Assembly (NCBI GenBank): GCA_026225945.1
Contig: JAMJFZ010000107.1
Location: 51,065,001 to 51,129,000, forward strand
From: Cricetomys ansorgei
Lineage: Eukaryota > Chordata > Mammalia > Rodentia > Nesomyidae
Length of the DNA: 64,000 nt
Reading direction: 5' to 3'
In this document: piece by piece, positions 11,910-23,512 of the stretch
How the letters are laid out: each line of letters opens with the position of its first letter
How positions within the stretch are numbered: position 1 is the first letter of the stretch
Program-made: the position numbers and the translations under genes
The notes under the pieces: model-generated
What the model saw: only the letters and a program-made list of their open reading frames with translations
The model's database searches: none
What the model was told of the DNA's origin: nothing

Positions 11910-12444
11910 GATACTCTTATAAAATTGAAATTTCTTCTTTTGCTATTAAACCTGGACAGCAGATCTCTAACTTTGGCCACCAACCTTAATTCTTAACAAC
12001 TTTACATAAATTATTGCTGTGACAGGCTCTGAAATGACTTTTTCCTCAACTCAGGCCACTTCATAGATGCAAAACACCAGCGAGAGGCATTATTTCTCCT
12101 GTGAGCTCTTGCTGTAGACAAATGTATATAATCCAGCGGTTTCTTTTGTCTTTCCATAAGACACCAGAGAAGCTGAACTAATTCTCACTTCACACAACTT
12201 CAGCTTGAATGGATGCCACTTCTCTTCTGATTCACAGTCTCTGTGTCTGGCCTAAATGTCGAGAAGTCAAGATACACAAGTGTTTCAATTTTAAGATGAA
12301 AGCAGATGTGAACCTGTGGGCCTGTAAGATCTGTAAAGTCCAAAGGCAAGTGGGGCTGATCCGTGGTGGGAAGCGGAATAAAGGATTTCTCTCATCAGTG
12401 TCAAAACTTAGCCCTGATCCAGACCCCTCTATATGAAAGAGCAG

Positions 12445-12448
<4 letters not shown>

Positions 12449-12486
<38 letters not shown>
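12449..12486. repeat. (GA)n microsatellite
   Basis: About 19 GA units. It is followed at 12482-12535 by a direct repeat of GAGAAATGGTTTGCCC (two copies 27 bases apart). Confidence 0.95.
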
Positions 12487-12489
<3 letters not shown>

Positions 12490-13937
12490 GGTTTGCCCTC
12501 CTCCACACAGAGAAATGGTTTGCCCCCCTCTGCACCTTGTTGATGGTGGAATCTAAATTTTGAGATTCTTCTTCACTGAATACCTGATTTGTGCTAACCA
12601 AATAACGGTGAAAATAAATGCATCTTGATTCATGTTATTCCGAAAGTAATATGAGAACATGTCTTTATTATGCACCACCATTGTCCTCACGGATTGGTGG
12701 CTCTCAGTACCCTTCTCTGCACACAGCTTCTGAATGCCTTGCACCCTGCAGCCCAGCTTCCACTAAACTGTGCCCATTTCCCTCATCTGCACTCCAAATA
12801 GCACATCAAGCTTCTTTCCTTTTCTCAGTATACACTGCTCTCCTGTGCCCTCGGCTCCTCCTGACTCTTTTAGGATCCTGGAGAATCCTTCGCTCCTCCG
12901 TTCCTGCATCCTCATTTCTAACCACACTGTGGACAGGAGCTGAAGGTCCCACCTTCTCAAAAATGCTTTCCCTTCCTCCCTCAACACTCATCCAGAAACC
13001 TGTATCAGCTCTGGTGTTCCGGGGCAATCTGACTTCCTGTCTTACCCCATCCATCCATATGTCATGTTTTCATCTAATCTTTCCTAGCTCTGAGGAAAGA
13101 CGTTGTGAATTCTGGTGAAGCAATTCAATCCGGTTCTCATGATACCAGCCGTCTGGTGGTTGGGGGAGGGGTGCATTGTAGATGGCCCACTTAGAACTGG
13201 TCATGGTTCTTAAGAGAGTGAATTGGAGCTGGATGGCATGCTTTAGATATCCAGGATTTCAGGGAATAATCTGCCTCAATGAATGTTTGCACAGTGGGAT
13301 GGGAAGGAAGGTAGATGGGAGTCTAGAAAAGCTACAAAAAGACAATCTTTTTTTTTTTTTTAATTGCTACATTTACCCCAAATCAAAGCGAATACATTTC
13401 CTGTTTTTAGTGAAAGCTAGCAAGGGTTTCTCATTAGAAAACTTATAATCCAAATCCATGTTTGCTGATAGAAATATGCCTTGGGGTCCTCTACCCCAAA
13501 ATGCCTCTCAAGAAAAAGTACTTCCATAGAATGAGAAAGTCACACTGGCACATATGTAACCCTAACATGCTAAGGCAGTCTAGGAGAGGAGCAGGAGAGG
13601 ATACACACAGAGCATGCCCAAGGAGTGAAAGGTCATAAACACTAACACAATCTACAAGTTCAGAAAACCTTGAGCTCCTTTTAGGACTATGCCGAACAGG
13701 ACATATCCACATATTATACTTACTGGTTAATATAGAAGAGGGGTGGGCAGTGACCTTATAAAGCCTTCATGTTTTAATTAATAAACATTTATGTAAACAT
13801 CTATTGTGTACATGTATGCATGCATGTGTATGCATGTAAATGAGACACCAAGACTTCTGAGGTTCCAGAGACTCCCGTGGACAGGAAGAACTATATGCAG
13901 CTGACTTATTATTCAGAGAATCAGGAGCCTTCCAACA

Positions 13938-14055
13938 TGTTGTGTATGTGTGTATGTGTGTGTGTGCATGTGTATGTGTGAATATGTGTGTGTGTGTGTA
14001 TATGTGTGAGTATGTGTGTGTGTGTGTATGTGTGAGTATGTGTGTGTGTGCGTGC
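13938..14055. repeat. (TG)n / TATG-rich microsatellite
   Basis: A compound TG repeat with TATG and GAGTATG interruptions. It forms the tail of the antisense SINE that follows. Confidence 0.9.
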
Positions 14056-14071
14056 GTTCATACACATGTGT

Positions 14072-14302
14072 AGACCTGAGGTTAATGTCAGGTGTCTACC
14101 TCAATCATTTCTCCACATTACTGTTTTTGAGTAAAGGTCTCCTAATGAACCTACAGCTGCTGGTCCGCTGGACGAGCTAGGCAGCAAGCCTTAGTCATCC
14201 TCCGATCTCTGCCTCTCCAGTGCCTGGTGCTGGGGATCTCACTCAGGCCTTCGTGCTTACACAGCAAGCATTTCATCAGCAGTACCATCTTGTCAACCCC
14301 CA
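14072..14302 (-). mobile_element. Composite tRNA/B1-like SINE (B4/RSINE group)
   Basis: Antisense copy: TAGACCTGAGGTTAATGTCA at its left, B1-like middle, and TTCGTGCTTACACAGCAAGC / CATCTTGTCAACCCC at the tRNA-like end. It lies only about 260 bases downstream (in transcription) of exon 4. Confidence 0.7.
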
Positions 14303-14563
14303 ACATGTGTTTAATTGCAGCCTCCTCCTGCCCTGTCACCAAGCCTGTGCATTTCTAATTTCGGAGGGTGATACAGTGAGGTAGCTTATCATGTATTCAT
14401 GAGCAAATGAATTTCACCAGCTCCCCGGTAGGGTCCACTTCCTGAACAACGTCGCACCAGGGCTGAAGGCCTGGCTTGGGCCTTCCAAATCCTTACAAAC
14501 AACCCAGTTTGGTTTGCGGACTCCCTAGACTCTAAGCCTGTCCGTCAAGGGCTGGTTTGTTAC

Positions 14564-14721
14564 CTCCATCGCTGCAGGTTCTGGAGTCTGAGGCTAGGCT
14601 GTCCGTGGAGCCCGTGGTGAAGCTGACGTGGGCCCCCCGGAAGGAGGGGCTCAGGCTTTCCGCAGAACTCTGGCTCACTTTTTCCAAGTCAGAGCTGCTC
14701 TTGTTCATTTTTAACAGGTGC
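14564..14721 (-). CDS. Prag1: Prag1 coding exon 4 (residues 700-753)
   Basis: A 158-nt exon with acceptor TCTCCAG|GCACCT and donor GATGGAG|GTAACA. It starts by completing the split Arg codon from exon 3 and leaves one base of a Gly codon. It codes HLLKMNKSSSDLEKVSQSSA and continues through a Ser/Thr-rich block (SFRGAHVSFTTGSTDSLASD, ending TCSDG) that is almost invariant in PRAG1 proteins. Its conservation is far higher than that of exon 3. It lies in the linker before the dimerisation helix and probably holds phosphosites, though none can be shown from sequence alone. The donor (GTAACA) is weaker than those of exons 1 to 3. Confidence 0.96.
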
Positions 14722-16149
14722 CTGGAGAGGGAAGGAATGACAGACGTGGTTCAGTCGGTTTCATCGAGAGACCCTGCTGATGCTCACAGACCTTCCATGC
14801 TCTCAAAAGCTGGCCAACACCAGGAAGTTAAAAAAAAATCCTTGGGGGGGTTGTGAGAACAGGGGTTCCTATGAAATCTTATGCATATGAATGGTAAGTA
14901 TTTCTTGAGAGGGCCTAGGACAAGAGTCACTGAATTCAGACAAGCACCAAAGTCCCCCCATGGGAGGGGCTGCCTTCACATTTGATCCCACCTGCCATTT
15001 ATGTCATCTCCTATATTCGGCGAAATGTGGTTAAGAAGAAAATAAAATGGAAACAGCATCATCCAGCCCAGTCTCTAATGACACACAGAGATTGCATAGA
15101 GAGCTGCAGAAATTGGATGGTTTTTGCAAGAGCTGGATTGAACTGCAAACTAGGGCTAAACAAAAACAAAATGTGGGCATTCTTTGCCTGGTACCCTACT
15201 GCTATGGCTTCAGTGCTGCTAAGGCTTCAGTGGTCTAGATTACTCCTTGGACCCAAGGAAAAGTTTATTTAAATTTTAACCAAACTTCCAGTGAAATGCT
15301 TAAACAGAATCAAATTAACCCTTAAGTCCAAACTGGCCTTTGGCTTGCTATGAGATGGCTTGTTCTATTACTTAGATAGTATTGCTACCACATCAGAGGA
15401 CAGACACCAATTGTAAGAGCAAAGCCTTACAAGAACAAGCAGCGCCAGTAGCAGCATTCAGATCTCTGACCTCTCCTTCCCTCTTTCCAAGGACCACACA
15501 AGTATTCACTTGTCACCTGACATTTTCGCGGTAAAATGAGACAGACCCACAACCAAGCCAGCTCTTCCTCATTTGCTCGAACGGACAGTCCTTGTTGGCA
15601 TCTTTGTCTTATGACTGTATACTCGCACTGCAGTATCTGCTGTAGTAAACACTCAATGCAGTATTGATTTGGCAGTAGGACTGCCTTACATAATGTCCAC
15701 GACCTTATAGTCAAGAATTCAGAGAGGATTCTTTGTGGGTTGAGTCTCTTGTTTTTATTAGAAAGGACTAGAGAAAGCTTATTTGTTATCACGGAAGATG
15801 CTCTTGAGGAATCATGCCATTTTGAGGCCCATGTTAACATTTGCCTTAAAGCCTTCAAGAATAAAGTGACCACGGCAGCGATGGTAAGATTAATCTTAAC
15901 ATTCTAGAACCATTGTCAGGAAAACAAAACAAGACCAACAAAGGAATAAAGCATGAAAACAAAGCAAAACAACAACAACAAGCCCTTCAGGCTAAGGGTT
16001 GACCCTCATTTAAGCTTCTGGCAAGATTCACAATATCTTTGTCTTCATCAGATCTTTCAGCAAAGCAAAACAACAACATTTATAGATTGTAGATGACTCC
16101 CATACGTTTGCCTATTGAAGGCTTTGGACTTCTGTGCAGCAGAGAACAA

Positions 16150-16530
16150 AGATGGAGACTTTTGGGGTGGCTGGATGATGGGGTCTCAGCCATCATGGGT
16201 GGATGGATAAATGTGAATTTATGAATTCAGATCTTAATGGGATTTGGGGCAATGGAACCTTTAGGAGATGAAGCCTGGTTGGAGGAAGCAGGTCACAGGG
16301 GACATGCCCTTAAAAGGTTCTGTACCTAGTCCTTTCGTCCTTTTATCTGCCTGTTCCCAGGCTACCATGAAGTGAGCAGTGTTGCTCTGCCTTCTGATAC
16401 CAATCATCATGTTCTGCCTTGTCCCAGTCCTGGAAACAAGGGATCGGAGTCATCGTGGGCTGATACAGTGAGAGAAAAACCTTTCCTCCTTTAAGTTGGA
16501 TTTCTCAAGTATTTAGTCATCAAGATGGAA
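16150..16530 (+). mobile_element. Old MaLR-type (ERVL) solo LTR
   Basis: It carries the landmarks of ancient MLT/MST-like LTRs: GGCAATGGAACCTTTAGGAG, CATGATG-type TCATGTTCTGCCTTGTCCC, and the end block AAACCTTTCCTCCTTTAAGT followed by TTCTCAAGTATTTAGTCA. Only an LTR is seen, with no internal coding part. The precise subfamily is uncertain. Confidence 0.6.
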
Positions 16531-16662
16531 CTCGAACACAAATGGCTTTCTCTGAAGTCACAAGATGAACCTTTGATAAGGACAACTCAGTAAAGAAAAG
16601 AACTTGGTTCTAGAGCAACCCCACTCCAAAGTGTTCTCTAGATTTGCCCAGTCTCCGGACCC

Positions 16663-16795
16663 AGGCTAGGGAGATAGCTCAGTAAATGAGAGCACTTGGC
16701 CTGCAAGCATGAGGCCTTGACTTTGAATCCTCAGCTACATAAAAAGCCAGGTGTAGCAGACGCACATGCACACATGGATTAAACAAAAGAAAGTG
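16663..16795 (+). mobile_element. tRNA-derived SINE fragment, with GA-rich tail
   Basis: Head GGCTAGGGAGATAGCTCAGT and GCCTGCAAGCATGAGGCC, ending in CACATGCACACATGG. A GA-rich simple tract follows (16797-16840). Confidence 0.65.
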
Positions 16796-17691
16796 TGAGA
16801 CAGAGAGGGAGAGAGAAAGGTCGGGGGAGAGGGAGAGATAGAATTACCATGGGAGAAACTTTGGTGCCCTGATTCCTGAGTTGGCACGGTGCCCAATCCA
16901 CGCACTGAGGAAGCACTTGATGAGGTGTGCATAAATAAACAAATCTACGTGACTAACAAATACACTCATGTGTGAACACACACACACACAAACATACGCA
17001 TGCATGTGCACCAAATTTGAAAGAAAAAGGAGCTCTTGGGTGCTGCACGCTAAGAGGGATCTCCATACGATAGTAGGAACAAGCATGATGCCTCAATACC
17101 ACAGCGAACAAAGGGCGTTTCATTAGGAAGTAGAGCCAACAATGATGCTTCAATACAAATCAGGACTAAGGATGCTTCAGTACAAAGCATGAGTTTGTTG
17201 GGGGCTCTGGTAGACACTTTTTGTTTACAATTTATCACCCTTAGCTGAATCTTATTGATACGTAATTTAGGGATTTTATATTTATCAGTCATGTAGAAGC
17301 TAGCCCACAATTTCTCTTCCTCGTCTTTTTATAGAGGTTAAATTAGAAGTACAAAATGAATTGAGTAATTTTTTTTTCTTTTTCAATGACTTGATGTCAT
17401 TTTTATAAGGCTCATGTGATTCTTGAAAGGTCACTGGAACTTCCCATAAAGTCACTGAGGCCTTGTGGTGTAAGTGACATCAGTAAAGCGTGGGCTCTGG
17501 TAATCATAGGACCAAATATGAACTGAGAGACCCATGGTACGGACCGCAGGTGTCAGGGCTTGCTGTGTGGCACACAGCACTGGACTCATGGGAAGATGGC
17601 AAGCCAGTTCAAAGTATCCGACAGTCAGTTAAGACAGGTCATGCACAAGCATGATTATTTTTGGTCATTAAAAAGAAAGGATAGCTGGGCA

Positions 17692-17857
17692 GTGGTGGTG
17701 TATGCCTTTAGTCCCAGCGCTCAGGAGGCAGAGGAAGGTGGATCTCTATGAGTTTGAGGCCAGCCTGGTCTACAGAGTGAGTTCCAGGACAGCCAGAGTT
17801 ACAACAGAGAGAACCTGTCTTGAAAAACTAAAATAAATAAGTAAATAAATAAATAAG

Positions 17858-17900
<43 letters not shown>
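17692..17900 (+). mobile_element. B1 SINE with (AAAT)n tail
   Basis: A good B1: AGCTGGGCAGTGGTGGTGTA, then GCCAGCCTGGTCTACAGAGT. It is followed by an expanded (AAAT)n microsatellite at 17831-17900. Confidence 0.95.
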
Positions 17901-18167
17901 GTCTATAAGCAGAAGCTATCAACAAACATGCTTCTGACTGTGGGTAAGAAAGTATGACTTAAGTAAGAACAGAAAAATAATTGTAGATGGAATGCCAGAC
18001 AATAGTCAGTGCTTTAAAATTTCAAATGTCTGGGTGATAAAAGCCACCACAAGGAGAGTGAGGTGAACAAAGTACAAATGTGTAACCCCCACACGCCATA
18101 AAAGTGGGTTTCCAGAAAGGAAGGCCCAAAGAAAACCGTCGATGACTCTATTTTAAAAAGGCAGTAG

Positions 18168-18345
18168 AGGACTGCAGGATGGCTCAGAGGGGAAGAGTGA
18201 ATGCAGCCAAGCCTGAAGACCTGAGCTGGATCCTGGAGCTCTGGAGCTCACAAGGTAGAAGGAAAACTGACTCCTGAAAAGCACCCTTTGACCCCCACAC
18301 ATGTACCATGGCAAGCACATACCCATACACATGTACACAGTAAGG
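18168..18345 (+). mobile_element. B2/B3-like SINE
   Basis: Head GACTGCAGGATGGCTCAGAG, with the usual AAGACCTGAGCTGGATCC and an end rich in CACATGTACC-type sequence. Confidence 0.65.
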
Positions 18346-18354
18346 TTTAGAATT

Positions 18355-18560
18355 TCTCGAGGCAATACAAACAACCAATTTATAAGAGAAGACTCAAGAA
18401 GGCAGACAACACACAATAAGATGATCAACCTCATTAACTAAAAACAATGTAAAGAAAACAGGCTCTCATTTCACCCAGTAGGACTAGCAGTAACAGTCAC
18501 TGTTTAAAGATGAATGAGAATGAGGATCCGCTCGCACTGTTTGTGGGTCCATAGATTAGT
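18355..18560 (+). mobile_element. Possible old LINE-1 fragment
   Basis: A weak resemblance to a stretch of L1 ORF2 just before the 3' end (CATTAACTAAAAACAATGTA, CTCATTTCACCCAGTAGGAC). Highly diverged. Confidence 0.4.
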
Positions 18561-19314
18561 CCGCAAACATACACACCGCCACAACTACAACCACATCACC
18601 ACCAACGCCAGCAATTTAATGAGTCCTAAAAATTAACCCAATGTAACCCAGTGTCCACCTTGAGTCGTACTTATCCTTGCCTTGCGCAGTGTTATTAAAA
18701 TCACTAGCAGAGGTTAGGTGGCTAAATCATTGAGTGATCACAAAAGCTTACTTGCCAGTAGTTCATTTCAACAAAGTAGAAATAAACAGAAAATATGCAC
18801 AGTGAGCCTTTGTGAAAGTTTGTTTTGTAAAACTTTTATTTGGGGTACATATTTAAGTATGTTGGATAAAACGTTAAATATTTTCTATGTGGTCCTTGCC
18901 TTTTACAAAAGCTACTCCAGAAGGCAGAGCAGCAGTTTTCCTTGAACGGCAAGTCACTGAGTGCTTAAAGCTCCATGACCATATGGACTATAACTGCTCA
19001 ACTCTCCAGGTGTGGCAGGAAGACAGCCAGAGACGGGGCAGTGACTGAGTACGCTTTCTAACAAAGCTCTCTTTACAGGAGGCCGTAGGTAAGCGACAGC
19101 AACTGACTCCTGTTCTAGAGGTGCCTTTTCCACTAGAAACATAGTGTGAACTATACATGTAGTTAAAATTTTTTTTAGCAGTTACATTTGCAAATATGAA
19201 AGGTCAGTGCTACTGACTTTAGTATTTAGTATTGTATTTTAATGTAACAAACCAAAAGACTGCCATTTCAACATGTAATCAGGATTTTTCTCTTTTTTCT
19301 CATTTCCCCTTTTT

Positions 19315-19468
19315 AAATTTATTTTGTGTGTATGAATGCATATCTGTGTACCACGTGCGTGTCTGGTGCCTAAGGAAATGGTGAGCCTTCATGGGGATGC
19401 TGGGAATTGAACCCAGATCCTTTTGGAGAACAAGTACTCTTAACCACTACGCCAACTCTCCAGCTCCT
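19315..19468 (-). mobile_element. B3-like SINE (antisense)
   Basis: The reverse complement begins GGAGCTGGAGAGTTGGCGTA and continues GGATCTGGGTTCAATTCCC. The left end is the TTATTTTGTGTGTATGAATG-type tail. Confidence 0.8.
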
Positions 19469-19499
19469 TTTCTTGTTTTCTTTTGACAAGGACATATAT

Positions 19500-19618
19500 A
19501 TATACCTTTTGTTGGCCTGGCACTTGCTATATGGCCCATGCTGGAATCAAACTCTTGGCAATCCTCCTGCCTCAATCTCCCAAGAGCTGAAATTATAGGC
19601 ATACAATCACCATACCCA
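19500..19618 (-). mobile_element. B1-like/monomeric SINE remnant (antisense)
   Basis: Antisense landmarks CTATATGGCCCATGCTGGAA, CTCCTGCCTCAATCTCCCAA and CACCATACCCAG, with an AT run at the left. Confidence 0.65.
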
Positions 19619-19794
19619 GTTAATACAGAAAATCTTAAAGAGTCACTTAATGTTCTTTTGTCATTTTAAGTCTTCAAAATCTGCCACATATTTTATATTT
19701 ACAGTGCACTGAAAATGCTAACCACACTTTAAACTAGGAGCTACTGTGCTGTACAGTCACTACGTAGAGAAACTCTCATTCATGTACAAGGGTG

Positions 19795-20000
19795 TTCAGG
19801 ACAGACAAGAACTCCCCATCAATAAAGGAACACATTAATTATGGTACAGTCTCATAATAAAATAAAATACGGCTGTCAGAAACAAGTGAAGAGGATTATG
19901 TGCAAACGAAAAAAACTCTTAAATTGCTAAAGATTAAAAGACGTTTGTATAAAGGCACCAGTACAATGTGGTACCATTTACAGATGTTTTAAAAAACACA
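19795..20000 (+). mobile_element. Old LINE-1 3' ORF2 fragment
   Basis: It resembles the well-known 3' block of old L1 (CATCAATAAAGGAACACATT, ATTATGGTACAGTCTCATAA, then CAATGTGGTACCATTTACAG). It is full of stops. Confidence 0.6.
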
Positions 20001-20587
20001 TAATAATAGGCTTGTTCTTTAAAGTCATCTAATAAAATGTGAATGATGCCTATTGGCTGCAAGACAGTAACTGTGCTGAGTGACAACAGAAAGCTGAAGT
20101 GAGAACTGGATAGAGAGGAAAGAACACTCCTCATGGTGGTGGGGGGACCCACTAGACCCTGAATGGAACGTAAAAACCCGGTATGGCCTGGAGGGGCATC
20201 ATCCATCTATTCAGGCCCAGTGACAATTGGTTCCCCCTCAGGAGAGTCTGTGCATGGAAGGTGGTGTTTCTCAGATCTGTTTGGAGATTTGAGCACATCT
20301 TTTTTTGTCTATGATTTGGGGAGCAATTCTTCCCGTGTATGTGTGTAAGCACACTTGGTGGAGGACAGAGGTACCCAACCAGACACTAGGTACATGTTCA
20401 CATCTGAGGCACAAGGAGAATTTATGCCTTCTGAAAATCAGACCTATGGTTTCCTATCTGTAACTCTCATGAAGTTAGATTCCATAAGTAAGTCAACATT
20501 CAAGAGGCCTTGGGAGTGCTCGGGGTATACACTGAGGACATACTTTATATACACTGGGGACTTTTCAAATATGGTAAAATGTCAGGA

Positions 20588-20650
20588 AGGGTCAGCAATG
20601 CCACTCAGTGGTAAAGCACTTGCTTACATAAATGAGGCCCGGGGTTTTAG
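20588..20650 (+). mobile_element. ID-like SINE remnant
   Basis: CACTCAGTGGTAAAGCACTT and GAGGCCCGGGGTTTTAGCC match the tRNA-Ala-like core of ID elements. Confidence 0.55.
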
Positions 20651-22859
20651 CCTCACAGCTGCACAATCACATAATCTCAGAAGCCATGACTCTCACGGGA
20701 ACAGCATCAACAACTTCCACCCTGGAAACCTGGGCCATCTGCCCTCTTTGAGGATTGCCACTTTAATCAGGGAATGAGCCAAACCACATCAAATTTTGAA
20801 ATGAAAGGCAAGCTTGCCTTCAAAGCCCAGCCTCACAATCAAGATGGTTTTTGAGTCTGCAGTCTCTGTGTGCAATAGACTTCTTAAGACTCTCTCAAAA
20901 GGGCTTAAAATCCCAAAGGTGGCTTGTAAACCTCAGTGGAGCATTCTGTCAGATGTAAGGCCAAGCAACAGTAGGGAACGAACAATATATAACAAGGCTA
21001 TACTTACAATGATAATTTGATTTGTTCTGTTTTTCACAAAGCTGATGCAAACCCTTTATAAAACGAAATTTGACATCCTCTGACTTAAGGAAGTAACTTC
21101 AATGGATGCTAGTCTTCTCTGTGGTGGGGAAATGGACCCCATGATGTCTGCTCCATCCTGTGACACACGACCTATTCTTGCTCAGACTTCCTTTCCCGCC
21201 TCCCACTGTGGATTGTGTGCAGGGTCACAGGAGAGCTCTGTGAAACATACAACTCAGAGATACTATGTCCTTTCACACCTCGCTCTGCAGCTGCTACCGG
21301 GTGCTTTTAGAATGGCTTTTCCCTCCATTGTCCTGAGAGAGTAAAGTTTTGTGAGAGCAGTCTCTATACTACCCTGGAAGAAAGCTGGAGGGGAAAAAAA
21401 AATCAGCCGGAAGAGCCATCTGCCAGACTTCCTCATTCATAGGAACAAGCTTCATCTAAAAATACCCCCAGAATGAGAGCCTTTAGAATGGCTGCAACCC
21501 TTCATGGAGCCCATGTCCCAGAGTGCAGCATGAAGCCACATCTGCAGCTTCACATGGCTGCTAGAGCCCGCTGGTGACAGCGCAGTTTACAGTGTGACAG
21601 AAGCGAACTGTCATTCTCTCAGCGGGATTTAGCGTAGCTCCTACACACCTAGCAAAAAGCTTCCTGCCTCTGTAGCTAGAGATTTGAAAATACAAGTAAC
21701 ACTTGTGCTGGAGCTTGAAGCAAACTGTTTCAATATTAACAAATACACCGCCAAGTGTTGGAATCAATCACATCTATTATTAAGTTTAGTGATAACAGGG
21801 AGAAGACGTAATAAAAAAAAAATTAAAGACTAACATTCATGCTCCAGAAGTAGAAACCACTGAATAGTTCTTTATACCTTTGAAACCCCTAAGCGCAGGT
21901 CAAGAATTGGCTTCAGATTCAAACGATCGGCTAATGCCTCAATGAACAACCAATGGATCTTACCATCCTGGCCTCCAGCCTGAGGTCCTGTTCTCATCAG
22001 GGTGGCCTCGTGAGCCCCGTGACAGGCCAGCCAGTGACTGCGGGATTGCGTGTAGTAACCTTTGAGGCGAAGGGCCACCTCCAGAGGCGGTCCAGAGGGC
22101 TTCCTTATGCTGCCGTGAGTCCCCACCTCCCGGCTCTCTGCTTCCCTCAGTTCCTCTCTGACTTTTCTATAAAATGCACTTCCTGAAGGAGCACAGGAAA
22201 GCCAGGACGGCTCTGCCTCTGACCCGCGCCTTTAATCACCAATTGTCTTATTTGGCTGGCTCTAAAAACACATTACATTTCTCTACTTACATCTTAGTCC
22301 AGAGCCTCCCTCTGAAAGTTTATTAAGTGATTCAGGTTTGCTTGGTGAATAGAAACACGTTTGGAACTTCTCTTGGCTGTCTGTTGCAACACATCCTCTC
22401 CTGCTATCTACCGGCAGTAGCGTTCCTATTGCCCCTGACGTTACACACACATTGCTCCAGCTCCATTGCTGGAGGATGCAACAGTGAGAGCTTCACTAAA
22501 CCCCGAGAATGGGTAGGGAACTATTTCTCAAGCCCTTTTCGGAAATGCAAGCCACATCTCAGAAAGTCTTGCAATCCTGACTCAAACCCCTTCTAGAACC
22601 ATGCTGTCATTCAGCTGTCTTATGTGAGTGAAACTTTATCTTGCTTGCCATATTCCTCTCATGTGCTTGTGACAGAAAAACAAGTCATAGATTTTCTTTG
22701 ACAATCTCATTTTGAAATAGTCTCCTCTAGTATCTACATACACGTTAGAAAACCCACCAGAGTGTAGGAGCTGGGAAGGCTGGTACATGTCTGTAACCAC
22801 ACTGCTGGGCAGGTGTGGGTGGATGCAGGTGGATCCCAGAGCTCTAAGACTATCCAGTT

Positions 22860-23033
22860 CAGTGGTTCTCATTCTTCCTAATGCTGTGACCCTTTCATAC
22901 AGTTCCTTATGTCATGGTGACCCCCAACCATAGAATTACTTCTGTTGCTACTTCATAACTGCAATTTTGTTCCTTTATAAATTGTAATGTAAATATCTGA
23001 TAGTCAGGTGACCCCTGGGAAAAGTTCATACCA
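22860..23033 (+). mobile_element. URR1 DNA transposon (hAT-Charlie), 3' truncated
   Basis: It starts with the terminal sequence CAGTGGTTCTCATTCTTCC, followed by GTGACCCCCAACCATAGAAT and TAATGTAAATATCTGATAGT. The right terminal repeat is missing. A B1-like remnant lies directly to its left (about 22770-22858). Confidence 0.85.
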
Positions 23034-23099
23034 TTGAATATGGTCTGGTTCAATTGAGAAATATTCCCTCCCTCCCCCCAGCAGCAGCTCATGTATTTA

Positions 23100-23432
23100 A
23101 ACACTTGATCCTCAGTTGGGGAAGCTGTTTGGGAAGGTTCAGAGGGCGTGGCCTTGTCTGAAGAAGCCTGTCACCAGAGGGAGTCTCTGAGAGTTTAATA
23201 TTCATGCTGTTTCCAGTTAGCTTTCTCTGCTACATGTTTGTGGTTCAAGATGAGAGCCCTCAGTTGTCTGCTCCTGCTATCGAGCCTGCTACCTGCTGCC
23301 TACTGCTTCTGAACCTACCATTACTCAATCTAACCCTCTGGAACCATAAGCTAAAATAAATTCCTTTTGTTCCCTATAAGCTGCCTTGGTCATGATGTTT
23401 TAACATGGCAACAGAAAAGCAACTAGTACAAG
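23100..23432 (+). mobile_element. MaLR-type (ORR1/MT-like) solo LTR
   Basis: Landmarks: GGAAGCTGTTTGGGAAGGTT, GGGCGTGGCCTTGTCTGAAG, TCTGGAACCATAAGCTAAAA with AATAAA, then GCTGCCTTGGTCATGATGTT and GCAACAGAAAAGCAACTAGT. This is the classic end of a rodent MaLR LTR. No internal region is seen. Confidence 0.75.
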
Positions 23433-23465
23433 TAAGGTCTAGTTTCAGTGAGAAACTATCTCCAA

Positions 23466-23512
23466 ATGATGATGATGGTGATGATGATGGTGGTGGTGAT
23501 GGTGATAGTGAA
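23466..23512. repeat. (GAT/GGT)n microsatellite
   Basis: A trinucleotide-type repeat. A run of C and CA lies at about 23599-23625. Confidence 0.9.

Larger units (their letters stand above)
4070..14563 (-). other. Prag1: Prag1 intron 4
   Basis: A 10.5-kb intron with donor GTAACA and an acceptor whose pyrimidine tract is a run of 15 T. It holds composite SINEs (4735-5009, 7188-7458, 14072-14302), a 70-bp minisatellite (5841-6120), an ID-like remnant, an antisense B1 (11767-11909) and several microsatellites. About 6120-7180, 7460-8330, 8390-9960, 10000-10710 and 12540-13930 hold no gene I can support. The 12750-13090 stretch is CT-rich and may be an old L2-like remnant. Confidence 0.88.

Noticed and set aside
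12618..13118. A 166-codon plus-strand frame
   Set aside because: CT-rich intron text that looks like an old L2-type remnant. No start context, family match or splice pattern.
15427..15873. A 148-codon minus-strand frame in intron 3
   Set aside because: Considered as an extra Prag1 exon because of its strand, but no PRAG1 family sequence matches it and exons 3 and 4 already join in frame without it.
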